Shown one piece after another: positions 52,856-63,650 of a DNA stretch of 64,000 bases. The stretch comes from Micrasema longulum. Its lineage: Eukaryota; Arthropoda; Insecta; Trichoptera; Brachycentridae. The stretch lies in assembly GCA_022494885.1 (NCBI GenBank), contig JAGVSM010003725.1:58359-122358 (forward strand). The letters run 5' to 3'. The notes beneath the pieces were generated by a model. It did no database searches, was not told the DNA's origin, and was given only the letters and a program-made list of their open reading frames with translations. Numbering within the stretch: the first letter of the stretch is position 1; each line of letters begins with the position of its first letter. The translations under genes and the position numbers were made by a program.

Positions 52856-53235
52856 TAAACTTACATTCTAATTAAACTAAAGTAATATATTATTTTTCCA
52901 GATTCAAAATTGTTCGCGACGGGCAATGGGATCCCACTCATAGCGGTGCGATCGCAGCAGATAACGAGAGGATGAAAGGCGAGTTTCTGGCGCCTCAAAA
53001 CCAAAACTAACGAGCTAAGGGAAGACACCCCGACAGAAAAATCCACCAAAGAAGGCAGCGGGAAACCACTCTGGTCATCTTTTCCCAGGAATCACTATGG
53101 GTAGTGCATCCAATAAGCAGCTGTCCTGGCTGCGGAATACAAGAGTAGCGCAGGACCGAGATGTTTTGGCTGTAGTGATCGCCAACGTCGGGGAGACCTG
53201 ACAAGGCACCGCAAGAAGATAATAAACTGATCGAG
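52856..53235 (+). pseudogene. Possible LINE C-terminal remnant
   Basis: GC-richer than flanks. Fragmentary translation such as WLRNTRVAQDRDV with VVIANVGET resembles the DR-x-x-WR-x-V-x-NV end of some LINE polyproteins. Another frame ends GDLTRHRKK, like a terminal zinc-knuckle. Many stops; identification is weak. Confidence 0.35.
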
Positions 53236-55019
53236 GAGTTTCAAACTATTAAGTTTTTAAGTATGTGTATTTTTTTATTTACATCGACCCTTTACAAAAC
53301 GTTGGCAATAAAAAAAAAACGACATTGGCCCTTTTAGACGCAGGACACAGATCTATCGATTAACTATTAGAGAAGTTTTAGACATTCCTTGCCTAAAACG
53401 TAGGCATACTATACATTATACATACGACGTACACTAGCTTTATAGTATATAATATACTACAAGCAACAAGCCAAAGTAGGAATAGAAGTCTCAATACCAA
53501 ACTACGACGTGTATAGAATTATATGGAAATCAATACTTCGGCCAACGTACGGCCACAAATATAGATAAAGACATGAACTCGGAAACAGGTGGGCGATATT
53601 TTTATTTTATTTGGAAGTTCAACAAGGATACATACAATTTGTAAGTAAGCATTGGCATTATTCTTCATGTATACATAGGTATATCCTCATTTAATTATAT
53701 AAAATAAGTATGTAGCTTAATTATGTCAATTTGAGTAATAATACAGATTTAGTTTAAGAAAAGACTAATTGTTTAAAAAAAAAAAGAAAATAAGAAGTAA
53801 TAAAATAAACTAAAATTAATTTACACAAAAACATACACATACACAAAAATGAAGTTTTTTTTCCTAAATTTATTTGTTAACCTTTACGGATAATTACATT
53901 CATTTTACAAAAATAATATATATATATATTTTTCATACTCTGTAATAATTAGACATTTGATTACAGAAACACATATTGTTTATAATCATTTACTCTATCG
54001 TGATAAATGTCAGTACAAACTTTTTTTCTATTTTGTTATAGAGTCTAAACTTCCCTGCAAGAGGGTTAAAATGTGCTATATTGTTTGTAAAAATTGGAAG
54101 GTAAAGGGTATTAATAATATTTATGAATAAACTACAGTTAAACAATAAATAAATAATTCTCGCAAGTACGGACTGATATTATCGGAGTCCATGTGTTTTT
54201 TTAAACATTAATTTGCTGTTCTAAGATTTAACCAAACATATAAATTTAAAGACCCTTAGCAACTCTGCTAGAAAATGATTATATTATTTTATTAATTTAT
54301 CTTATTATATTTACATAAAATTATTACAACATAAAGTTGCTTTGACTGTCTTACTAGAGTTAGAAACCCTGTTTTAAGACAGTCTTACAGACAAGACTGT
54401 AATATTTGTAACTATTTTAAAAAGTTATTTGTTACTACAAAAAAAATGTTAGAAGTACTTTTTTTAAATAAACTTAATATTTTTTTAATCAATACATCCT
54501 GTTACCTAAGTAATAATAACGTTAGTTTATATTTACAATCACGTCTTATTCTTCGTGGGGGGGTCTTTAATCGTCGATTGTGAGTATAATCCTCACTTTA
54601 AATGGAAAAGGCTCAAGTGGTTGGATTACGTTTCCTGGAATTGATTATTTCATTCAGAAGCAACATAATTCAATTTTTTAGGAACTCGGTTGGGTAAAGC
54701 TCCTATTCTTAAAGCAATAACGAACTTTATCCCAAGAACTTGAATAAAAAAAGGGCCGTTGGGGAAAAAATATCGTGTAATTAGAAACAATAATAAAAAA
54801 TATACTTTAAGTTAATTATTTTAATTACATCCAGAAAAAAAATCGTTTAAATGGAAAAACATCATTCTAAAAACGGTATTATTTAAAAAAAATATTCAGC
54901 AACTAAACACAAAAAGAAATGCATGAGTAATCAAGAAAAAAAAAACAGATTATGCGTGAATATATATTACATTATTAGATATAAAATCCATCCCAGCAGA
55001 GCCCAGTATAAAGATAATT
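53236..55019. other. AT-rich intergenic sequence
   Basis: No gene. Bases 53460-53560 could encode SIPNYDVYRIIWKSILRPT but carry no recognisable domain. A GGGGGGG run sits at 54558. (TA)n at 53918-53930. Confidence 0.4.
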
Positions 55020-55620
55020 ACTCCTTCGAAGTGGTTGAGCAGTTGGGCTCCAGTCTAACAGCGATCCAATGAGGATCTAGCAGAAATCAGAAAGACTCAC
55101 AGCAGCCAACAAAACATACTTTTCTTTGCTGTCAGTGTTCAAATCACGTAGCGTCCACATAAAAACGAACTGTATTGGCATATGGATGTGAGTAGTGAAC
55201 ACTGACAGTGAAGATGGAGAAGATTCTGGAAGCCTTTGAAGGGAAAGTTTTTGAATAAATCTGCGGACTAATGTAATCAGTGGTACATTCAGTCTGACGA
55301 CGGACTGTACAGCCAATACCAGGCCCCAATCATCTCGACCCATATAAAATTGCTTAGATTAAGATGGGCCGGACATGTACAGCGAATGCCTAGTTCACGC
55401 GTCCCTAAAATACCAATGATCGGACACCCGGGTGGAAGGAGATTAGTGGGAAGACCCAGGCCTGGACGGGAGGATGAAGAGAGAAAGGATTCAGCGCGGC
55501 ATCACCAGGTGGCGAATCGAAAGACGGCGGCTGAGGATAGACGGAGTTGGAGGTGAAAGTTGTAGGAGGCCAAAGCTCAATATGGGCTGAAGCGCCAACA
55601 TTGGAGATATAAAATAGGTA
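55020..55620 (+). pseudogene. LINE RT C-terminal region, RWAGHVQRM type
   Basis: Fragments in successive frames: LGSSLTAI (the YLGS step), AANKTYFSLLSVFKSRSVHI (the R-I-x-x-AN-x-x-Y-x-x-L-x-x-LLKSR helix), then LRLRWAGHVQRMPSSRVPK and GHPGGRRLVGRPRPGREDEE, DRRSWR and EAKAQYGLK. This is the normal order of the C-terminal third of LINE endonuclease-RT polyproteins (YLGS, SR-x-x-x-x-TK, RW-x-GHV-x-RM, GRP, DR-x-x-WR). It is related in layout to LINE-A but clearly a different family. At least two frameshifts and a stop (around 55190 and 55345). The catalytic core is missing. Confidence 0.8.
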
Positions 55621-55789
55621 TTAAATAGAGCATTGACTGACACCTCATCAGAGATACCTTATCAAAAATCGAATAGAAAGTAATTATCTGGTTTTAACAA
55701 TATTCGAATTAGACCAACATTGTGTTAATATTGTTTCAATTAATGAAGGTACTGGATATTAGACATTTAAAAAATATATATCGACATAT

Positions 55790-56262
55790 TTCTAGTCATG
55801 TAGTTACAAAACGAGATCCCAGCAAAATGCGCGTATGAGAATTTTCTTGTAATTTGAATTATTTAATACCAAAAACACGTACGACTTTCATTTGGAGAAA
55901 TTTTTCTTTTGTGGCCCCAAGAGTGTTCAATGTCCTGTATGAACATACTAAGCTCCACACGAAAACCATTTTCAGGAGAAGTGTACAGGTTTGGATTTCA
56001 TCTAAGGGACGCAGGAGACTGCTGCGAGACATTGCATAGATTTGTATAAAGTACTATTAAGCGTGTTGTCCAGATGTTCATAGAGATTTATGTTTATGTA
56101 ATATTTTTAAATTGTATTATAATATTCTTTAATGATATGCATGCTTCCACTTTCTATTATGTTGTATCCCAACTCAACACAGGGCTCTTGGCCTCATAGA
56201 GTTAGGGATACGTTATTATTTTTTTCTAATATGTATATTTATATGAACAAATAAAAATAAAT
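55790..56262 (+). pseudogene. LINE C-terminus with 3' UTR and tail
   Basis: The frame 55854-56039 reads TRTTFIWRNFSFVAPRVFNV, LYEHTKLHTKTIFRRSVQVW and SSKGRRRLL. A RNFSF-x-AP-x-x-FN...FR-x-x-V-x-x-W pattern is a LINE polyprotein C-terminus. The stop is followed by TTAAGCGTGTTGTCCAGATG, CCCAACTCAACACAGGGCTC, TTGGCCTCATAGAGTTAGGG and an AAATAAAAATAAATA tail. The same 3' UTR occurs at 25238 and 47400, a relative at 57690 and, inverted, one at 63240. Confidence 0.75.
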
Positions 56263-56269
56263 AAGTATC

Positions 56270-56418
56270 AGGGGCCAGTTGTATAAAAAGAGTCGAAAAA
56301 TAGTTTTAGATAAAAACTCAATTGTTACGTTCTCGTCTAAATGGATGGGTGGCATGTGAAAAAGTAAGATTATGTAACTTCTTTAAACTTAACTTTTTTT
56401 GACGCAACTGATCCTTAA
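56270..56418. mobile_element. Short MITE, about 149 bases
   Basis: Left AGGGGCCAGTTGTATAAAAA; right TTTTTTTGACGCAACTGATC with CTT. The complement of the right end (AAGGATCAGTTG) matches the left at most positions. It sits just downstream of a LINE tail. No coding sequence. Confidence 0.55.
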
Positions 56419-57689
56419 GACACAATACAATTCTGACGATTTATACCTATTAAGTGCAACTAATAACTGCATATTTTGATTAAGGATTCGCAAGGGACAA
56501 CGACAAAGAAAGTGATTCATTTACCTACAAAGGTGTTGTGTGTGACAATTCTATTGAAAATTAAGGTCCGCGTAGCAATGTGGCACAAAGCCAACCCAAT
56601 AATTATTGTATCTATGTGGGTAAGTGGAACTGATGTCATAAAAAATACTCGGAATCGCGTTCATGTATGTCAGAGTACGACGCTATATCAATCCGAACAC
56701 ATTATAATGGTTCATTGTCCCATCAATCAGCATTTCTAAATCCAATTTCTCGGCCATTGATACAACAATATCTTACAAGTACGGACGCGATATAATACCA
56801 TTCGTCCGTGCGCTTTGTAGCTGCAAGACGTTCGGTAACTAAGCTTCCTAATGTATATCAACTATCAAATAATTGGGCAGATAAGAATCTCGAATACACG
56901 CTTTAATCCTTTATTACACAAGTTTTATTATATTGAAAACAAAGATATTTTCATTGCATATTAAAAACTTTTTTTTACATACTCGTAAGAGGTTTGTTCA
57001 GACTTTGAAAACTATTTTATTTTTCAAGAAAATCTAAAATTTTCGGTCATCTTAAAACCAACCATATTGCATTTATTTGGTAAGGTGATATATGCTGGGG
57101 GTGTGTTGTGGGCTTTAGGATCTCCGCGGTGCCCAGTGCACCACCGTGTGCGGATTAGGGTTTTACAGACGATGATCGCCAATCGCAAGCTCTGTAGTAC
57201 GCACGGTATTCTCTTTTTTTTATTTTTATTTAATAGCATGATTATACATTTTTACAATTTAAAAAAATTTCACTTGTTATATTTTTACTAAAACTAAAAT
57301 CCCACCAAGCCACTTTTTGTAGCTTGTTGGTGAAGATTATATTTATACTGACTTAATAATATTATTTACATTTATAAAACAATGAATAACATATAAAAAT
57401 TAACAGCCGGAAAGATCAGAATAAACATGTTTATACAAATAATAATATACAAATTTATTTTTTAAATACAAGAAAATATATGAAAAAATAAAATATTTAC
57501 ACCTAAGCTACTATTCATTTATAAACTCTTGATCGAGTAGCCACTCTCTTATTTTGTTCTTGTTACAATGTGAGTTAAATTTAAGTTCTTTTTTTCTTTT
57601 GATTTTCCAAATGCTTGAGTTTACTGTTTACCATATTGATGTCCCATATATATGTTTTTTAAAATATTTTTTATAATTATTTTTTATGT
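56419..57689. other. Intergenic; one X motif at 56797-56850
   Basis: TCCGTGCGCTTTGTAGCTGC with AAGACG at 56805-56830 is a lone copy of the X motif. Short frames at 56476-56739 and 57067-57291 lack domains. Bases 57070-57210 are GC-richer. An antisense LINE-tail-like block (CCACCAAGCCACTTTTTGTA) is at 57302. Confidence 0.4.
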
Positions 57690-58261
57690 TTCTAATCCTA
57701 TATTTGTGGTGATATACTCATGTGTCTGTGTCATATAATTGCTCGTCCCATCTCAACACAGGAATTTGTCCTATGGAGTTGAGACTTATTGTCTCAAATA
57801 ATGTACAATGAACTTATGTATGTAAATAAATAAATAAATACAGTATAAGAAATTTTCAAAAATACATCAATAAAAAAAACAACAACTAATGTAATTCTAT
57901 CTATTTTATGTAATTCTATGTATAATTGAAGATTTGTAAGCATGTGAAATTGTATCGACGAATACCTTCAAATTGTATGTTTTCTTGTATGTATTTTTGT
58001 CGAATTACCTTATAAAATAAAATAAAATTTTGGATTCCACTCAGTCATTGCATTGGCCACGCTCCTAATACGTTCATGCTAGTTTTGAACTTTATTTGCA
58101 ATGGTTTAAATTTTTATAGAACACCGTCACGAATCTGGACGTCACAATTATCAATGCTGGACATGTCGCGTTTTTCTAGGGACATATTTTTTATAATTTC
58201 CTTTTTAAAGTTACGTATGAAAATATTTCTTATTTATTTGACACTTTATATACATATACAA
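57690..58261 (+). mobile_element. LINE 3' ends
   Basis: CCCATCTCAACACAGGAATT, TGTCCTATGGAGTTGAGACT and (AAAT)n at 57828-57842 form a LINE 3' end related to 56150-56262. A second tail-like stretch ends TATAAAATAAAATAAAAT at 58012-58029. The rest is AT-rich. Confidence 0.5.
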
Positions 58262-58650
58262 TAAATATACATATAAGGGCGGGCATATTGCCCTTAGGCA
58301 ATTTCTTCCTACCTTCCCAAACCGTTTAGTTTGAGAAAATTATAAATACATGGACATATTGAATCTTACAATTTTATACAAAAATTAAAAGCAAAGATTA
58401 ACAAAAATAAACCTATAAAAAAAAAATTAACACTATACTATGAAGAGAGGAGAGGGGATGGGAAAGAAAGAATAAGGATTAAGGAAACATTTTAATATTT
58501 AGGTAGTTTAATAATTTAATTAGATTAATGACATTTCAATCTTGACTTAAATGTAAATAAAGAAGGGGCGTCTCTAACATTAGTGGGAGATTCCACAATC
58601 GAGCGGCTACTACTGTGAAAGAGGAGGCAAGAAAATTAGAGCGATTAGAG
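58262..58650 (-). pseudogene. LINE C-terminal remnant and 3' UTR
   Basis: On the minus strand bases 58630-58560 translate as SFTVVAARLWNLP followed by SLYLHLSQD-like sequence, a typical SF-x-V-x-A-x-RLWN-x-LP LINE C-terminus. The 3' UTR runs to about 58262 (GGCAATTTCTTCCTACCTTC in plus orientation). Confidence 0.55.
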
Positions 58651-59160
58651 CGATTTCTTCGCAATATTCATATTGATTTTGGAAATACAATTAATATACC
58701 TTGATCCATTTCATATATGTATTTTTATCGGTATTCGTAGTACGTGATATTCCCTATTGCTCGAAATACATACCAAAGTACTGCATAACGTCAGATGAAG
58801 AACACGCAATTTATGCCATAAGTGGCGGCTGAGATGCGTTCTCTGAAATTCTCTTTCACACACCGCCACCGACGCGAAGTGTAGTAATTAATCGGTGCTC
58901 TCCGTAAACTACTGTTTTATAGCTAACATTTTGTAAACTAAACCGCAGTGAACGTGACGGCATTCTTACACATACACATACACACATAATGAGTCATGCG
59001 AATGTAAGAAAAAATTGTTGGCCGAATTACGTAAGTACCTGTTGATTTTTATGACCGATTCTTTTTTTGAAATTATAAAAACTATGCATCAAATACCATT
59101 GACATATTAATACACATAGACAAGCCCCGAGCCCTCAAAAATGATGACACTTAATTCATG
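58651..59160. other. Repeat F copy 3 (minus) and intergenic sequence
   Basis: AATATTCATATTGATTTTGG and TATTTTTATCGGTATTCGTA at 58667-58740 are the complement of repeat F. Bases 58840-58990 are GC-richer; unassigned. Confidence 0.45.
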
Positions 59161-59601
59161 CCCAAGCGTTCAGTCATGTCCGACGCGTATGTAGACGTTC
59201 TTCAACAATGGACCTCATATGCCGTTTTAAAATACTTAATGCTATAATTTACTATAATCCATTAGCAATCACGCAATCTGTATTCGTTGGAGAAACGGAG
59301 AACGGAGATGGACCTTATATGCAGTTTCAAAATACTTAATGCTATAAGTGATGTCCCAACAATGTCGCGATTTATTTATTTTCATGTTCCCAACCTTGTC
59401 ACCAATAGTCTAAATCTGCTTTTTATCAAATCTTCTAAGAGCAACTTTCGTTTTTATGCCCCAATGTTCAGAATGTCCAGATTAGTCAATTCGTCACACA
59501 ACTTGGAATTTTTCGGGACGGATCTTCCGGCTTTTCGTATATCTCTTCGCCATGAACATAGTGCGGGATGAAGATGAATTGGCATGAATATTAATATATT
59601 G
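59161..59601 (+). pseudogene. LINE RT C-terminal remnant
   Basis: From about 59317: DVPTMSRFIYFHVPNLVTNS, FRFYAPMFRMSRLVNSSHNL, EFFGTDLPAFRISLRHE. The F-x-VP-x-x-x-x-R, F-x-x-P-x-x-RM-x-x-x-N, D-x-FR-x-SLR pattern is a known LINE C-terminal layout. The upstream block ACTTAATGCTATAA appears twice (59236 and 59335) with GACCT(C/T)ATATGC, suggesting a roughly 100-base local duplication. Confidence 0.6.
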
Positions 59602-59918
59602 AATACAAACAAACAAACCATCACGCCGTTTCCCCGTAAGGGTAGGCAGAGAGGATAGAACGCCACATCACTCTATCTTTGCATACAGATCTCGCTTCCT
59701 CTACATTCATACATCTTCTCATGCATGCGCACCGATTATTCCTACTTTTGACATGTCCATCTTAAAGTATTTGATGTACTAGATCGTGCCATGTCTTACT
59801 CGGTCTTCCTCGTTTTCTGCATCCATCAACATTCGTACCGTAGAGTCTTAGCCGTTCCTTCGCTGTCCATTCGCTCTACATGTCCAAACCAACGCAACAC
59901 CTATTTCTTGATTCAGAA
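59602..59918 (-). pseudogene. LINE-A 3' fragment with (GTTT)n tail, joined to MITE-D
   Basis: The complement of ACAAACAAACAAACCATCAC at 59607 is a (GTTT)n tail, followed inward by the SAYPYG end, CMxVE, GHVKS, GRPRKTWHD and GHVERM regions. It is the closest relative of the copy at 33012 (same tail type). Its 5' truncation joins MITE-D sequence directly at about 59919. Confidence 0.8.
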
Positions 59919-60185
59919 GTTCTCTTCCGCTTATTCTCGATTAGTTATGTCCACTGGTCCATTGACGGCAATCAAATCGGAAATCGTCCATAACTATCTT
60001 ATCATTGGTTGATTCATATAAACTAGTGACGTCGTTTAAAGTAGTTAATTTTGATTTTATTTTCGTACATTTTCAGAAAACTTTTCAGTACAATTTACTA
60101 CTCCAATTTTTACTACCCGAAAAAAAACATTTATTGTATCCAATTTACCGTAGGGCTGAAGTTCCTTATTAGTAAATACTGTCAC
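59919..60185 (-). mobile_element. MITE-D copy 4, truncated by LINE-A
   Basis: Complement of GGAACTTCAGCCCTACGGTA, AAAATTGGAGTAGTAAATTG, GTTTATATGAATCAACCAAT and GAATAAGCGGAAGAGAACTT. It stops at the LINE-A 5' junction; the far half of the MITE is not found on the other side. Confidence 0.75.
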
Positions 60186-60549
60186 TATAAAATCGCCATT
60201 AAGAAATGGATAACGGAGGCGGGATGCGCACTGATTAATGAGTGGATCAGGCCAGATAGGTAGTAATACGTTTTTATTTGTGAGTTTCATGTGTTTTTAT
60301 TATGTTTTATATGTATTTGATATAAAGATTTAATTATGCTTAATAAGGCATGTTTCAAAATTATATAAAATGTCTCTCTCGGCACGGGATACCCCACATC
60401 ATTAATGTAAAAAAATGTAATACATAAATTTATTGTAAAACAACAAATAAAAACACACAAAATATACTTCTATATAACGATCGAGTAATTACTTATCTTT
60501 ATTTACTCGACCAACGAGTCATTGCACATATTTGTTTAATAGGAAGAAA
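60186..60549. other. Intergenic sequence
   Basis: Nothing recognised. Confidence 0.4.
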
Positions 60550-62376
60550 AATTGAACGAAATTATGCAGAAAGCAGCCAGCATTAGAAAAGTGAAACTGA
60601 GATAATAGCGCTTTTGTGAAAAGAGTGAATAATCAAATCTTTATAACAGTTGGAATGTTTTTGACTTTAAAAAATTATGAATACATTAGTTTTTTTTACA
60701 TTACAATCAAGAATCTAATTACGTATTTAACCAGTATTAATAATTTTTTTAAGTAGGTACCGTAAAAGCATACAACTTGAGACAGCTTTCAACTTCAACT
60801 GACTATATCTTTTTATATATTTAATATTACGCTTTCAAATTTTAACACAAATGTGAGTCTATGTTTCATGTTACAGAAGTATACCACATGTGTGGATATA
60901 TTAAAATCCTTTAACTTCTTTTTTCATTTTTTGTTGTTGTCTCAATTTACCCGCAAATGTTGCAAACATGAGACACAATAAGAAAGTCGTAGTTTCCCAT
61001 GTAGCATTTTACTGCTTTAACCGTGAGATGATAAAAATTTAAAAAATATTCAGGTTCTACGAATAATATTGTAAATGTGTCATGCACAATTAGAGAAATT
61101 AAATTGAAAAAAAATTTCACCTTTAAAAACCATGATATAATTGAAAAGCTTACGTTATCAAACAAAAAAATTCAAAAACAAAATTAAAGCTCTTTCAAAA
61201 ATCGTTAAAATCAAATTTAAAACTCAACATTGAGACTGTAATTTGAGACATGAATAATGCTAGAACAATAAACAAATATTACAATGAATACACTAGCTTC
61301 ACAGTCTGTAGTTTTCTATAATAAAATAACTAGGTACTGTAGTCGTACATATTTATAAAATAATTGAGTTTTCTCCTAATTATTAAACAAAACTTTTAGT
61401 AGAGATTTGAGACGATTTGAGACTTAATAATTGAACGTAGTTATGCAGAAAGCAGCCAGTCCACAATTTGGAAAAAATGATATATTGGTATATATGGCAT
61501 CAATTCTAAGTTCTGCTAAAAACAGCCAGGCCGCTTTCATACAAAAAACTGTAACAATAACCCTTTGAAAATAGTGTTGATCCCAAAAAGGGGATTTCTC
61601 AATTTGCAAAAAACACCCACTGCACTAGAAAAATCTTACGGTACTTTAAAAGTTATTAAAATTAGTAAATACGTAATAAGATTCTTGTTTATAATATATA
61701 AAAAAAACTAATGTATTCATTGTTTATCATTTGTCAAAGTCAAAAACATTTCAACTGTTGTGTAGATTTAGATAAATACTATTTTTACAAATGTGCTATT
61801 ATCTTAGTTTCACTTTTTTATGGCTGGCTGCTTTTTGTATAACTACGTTCAATTGAGACTTATATACCTAATTTGAGACTATGCCTCAAATTACCTTCCG
61901 AAAAAAATGCTTTCATTTCTGCGATTTTTTTATTTCACTCTACCAACCTACGCTGAAAGTGTCAAACATAGCGTTGACTTGTTTACGGAAAAGTGCCTCA
62001 CGAGACCGTATTATTAAATCGATTTAGAGCACTACAGTTTTTTTTTACTAATAATAGAGTTTTGAGGCATATGTAATTTAGAAATATATTTGAATTAAAA
62101 ATCAATGTCAATTTCTCAATAAATGCTACTTACTTGTCTAAATTTCCTCTTGACAGCAATTATACGTTCACAAGCAAAAACTTTGGAAAGACACCACTGC
62201 CAGTGCTGTCTGAGTAGCAATGATACCAAATGTAATATTATGTGCCGCGGAAGTTTCGTCTCAAATTATATTCAATTCTCACATGTTGTCTGTTTACTGC
62301 ACCCGATAACATCAATATCTATTTTTTTCAAAATTGTGGACTGGCTGCATTTTGCATAACTACGTTCAATTATTAG
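60550..62376. mobile_element. Two interleaved pairs of inverted repeats, unclassified element(s)
   Basis: Four terminal blocks share ATTGAACGTAGTTATGCAGA followed by AAGCAGCCAG or a close variant. Two are in plus orientation (60550 and 61432) and two inverted (ending 61853 and 62371). Beyond that core, arm 60550-60770 matches the complement of 61632-61853 for about 220 bases (GTGAAACTGAGATAATAGC; ATACATTAGTTTTTTTTA). Arm 61426-61490 matches the complement of 62306-62376 for about 65 bases (GTCCACAATTTGGAAAAAAT). So the order is A, B, A-inverse, B-inverse. TTGAGAC and its complement recur about nine times across 60770-62275. No transposase frame is visible. Confidence 0.7.
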
Positions 62377-62379
62377 GTA

Positions 62380-62407
62380 TGAGAGAGAGAGAGAGAGAGA
62401 AAGAGAA
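62380..62407. repeat. (GA)n microsatellite
   Basis: GAGAGAGAGAGAGAGAGAGA followed by an AGAGAAA edge, just outside the last inverted arm. Confidence 0.85.
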
Positions 62408-63239
62408 AACGTATTGATATAACAAAATGAGCGTATTTATGTTAATCAAACAAACTCAATTATTAAATAACTATTGTTTGTGGTATACAAAAATACAACG
62501 AGTTTTGAAAAGATAACGACATAGGTAAACAGCAGAATATAACGTCATAAAATGAAGGAAGAATTTTCACTTATCAATCTCGGTATAAACATCTCTAAAG
62601 TCATAGACAGAGACAGATGGACTACCCACTTCACACGTGGAATGGAGCAATGTTAGTCAAGGTCATAATTGTTATGGTAATCTTATTATGCGCCATTTTT
62701 GTTTCGCCACAGCAGCTAGCCCATCTTCAAATAAAACATTTAAAAATTATTACTACTTCACTGGCCGATTCTCAAAATAGAAATGACAATATTTACTACA
62801 TACTTTTAGATAAGTGAGTATGCCATGCTTTATCTATTTACATTACATCAAGCAAGTTATTTTTATTTATTTATTACAACAGTAAATATATTATTATATT
62901 ACATTTCTTTTCCAGACTGTAATTATTAAATTTGTGTAGTACTGTCTCTGGAGCTGAATACCTTTTAAAGGAATACATTTAATACTACAAAACATTATAT
63001 TTTTATCTTCTGTTATTGTGATATGTATGCTCAAGTCACGGATTTAAATGTATACGATTTTTTTGTAATTTCTACATCAAACTTTAACTCGATTTATTTT
63101 TTATTAATTTTGTTTATATACACATCACACGAGTGTTTTGTTTTATGATCATTTTGATATTTTGTTAAAGGCATAAACCGATGAACCAATAAATATTAAA
63201 AATATACGTAATTAATATTAAAATTATAATATATCCTAA
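62408..63239. other. AT-rich intergenic sequence
   Basis: A 66-codon frame at 62617-62817 has a hydrophobic stretch near residues 14-33 (VKVIIVMVILLCAIFV) but no other evidence of being a gene. Confidence 0.35.
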
Positions 63240-63300
63240 ATTCTATGATCCCAAAAGCCCTGTGTTGAGTTGGGTTATACACAATAATGGAAATTAGAAG
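63240..63300 (-). mobile_element. LINE 3' UTR fragment
   Basis: CCCAAAAGCCCTGTGTTGAG with TTGGGTTA is the complement of the CCCAACTCAACACAGGGCTC block at 56168. Confidence 0.55.
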
Positions 63301-63429
63301 TATAAAAAAGCAACAATTGAAATAATAACACAAATAATAATTCCATATCACTATCACTATTTTACTTTAAAATATGTATGTATTTCAAGTAATTTATAAT
63401 GTGTATAGTACGAGTATGTTAATATATCG

Positions 63430-63650
63430 TTTCCTGGCAGTAAAAGTGCTACTTTTTAGATGTAATTGTTAGAAGTACCATATTATGTGTATTACATGAT
63501 TTGTAAAATTTGTCTGTTAGTAAATAGTAATTAAGAGTTGGACTGTAGATAGACCTTATTTTTTATTAAGTATAATGTACAGCGCCCCTGAAGTGATTAC
63601 TCACGAAAACGGCGCTGTAAAAATTGTCGAAATTTATTATTATTATATCA
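63430..63650 (+). mobile_element. L2-like LINE 3' UTR and tail
   Basis: CTGGCAGTAAAAGTGCTACT, AGATGTAATTGTTAGAAGTA, TAATTAAGAGTTGGACTGTA and GTACAGCGCCCCTGAAGTGA, then ACGAAAACGGCGCTGTAAAA and ATT triplets. It is the complement of 36580-36790, the 3' UTR of the L2-like LINE with coding sequence. Confidence 0.75.

Noticed and set aside
53007..53204. Minus-strand frame of 65 codons
   Set aside because: Lies opposite the probable LINE remnant and shows no domain.
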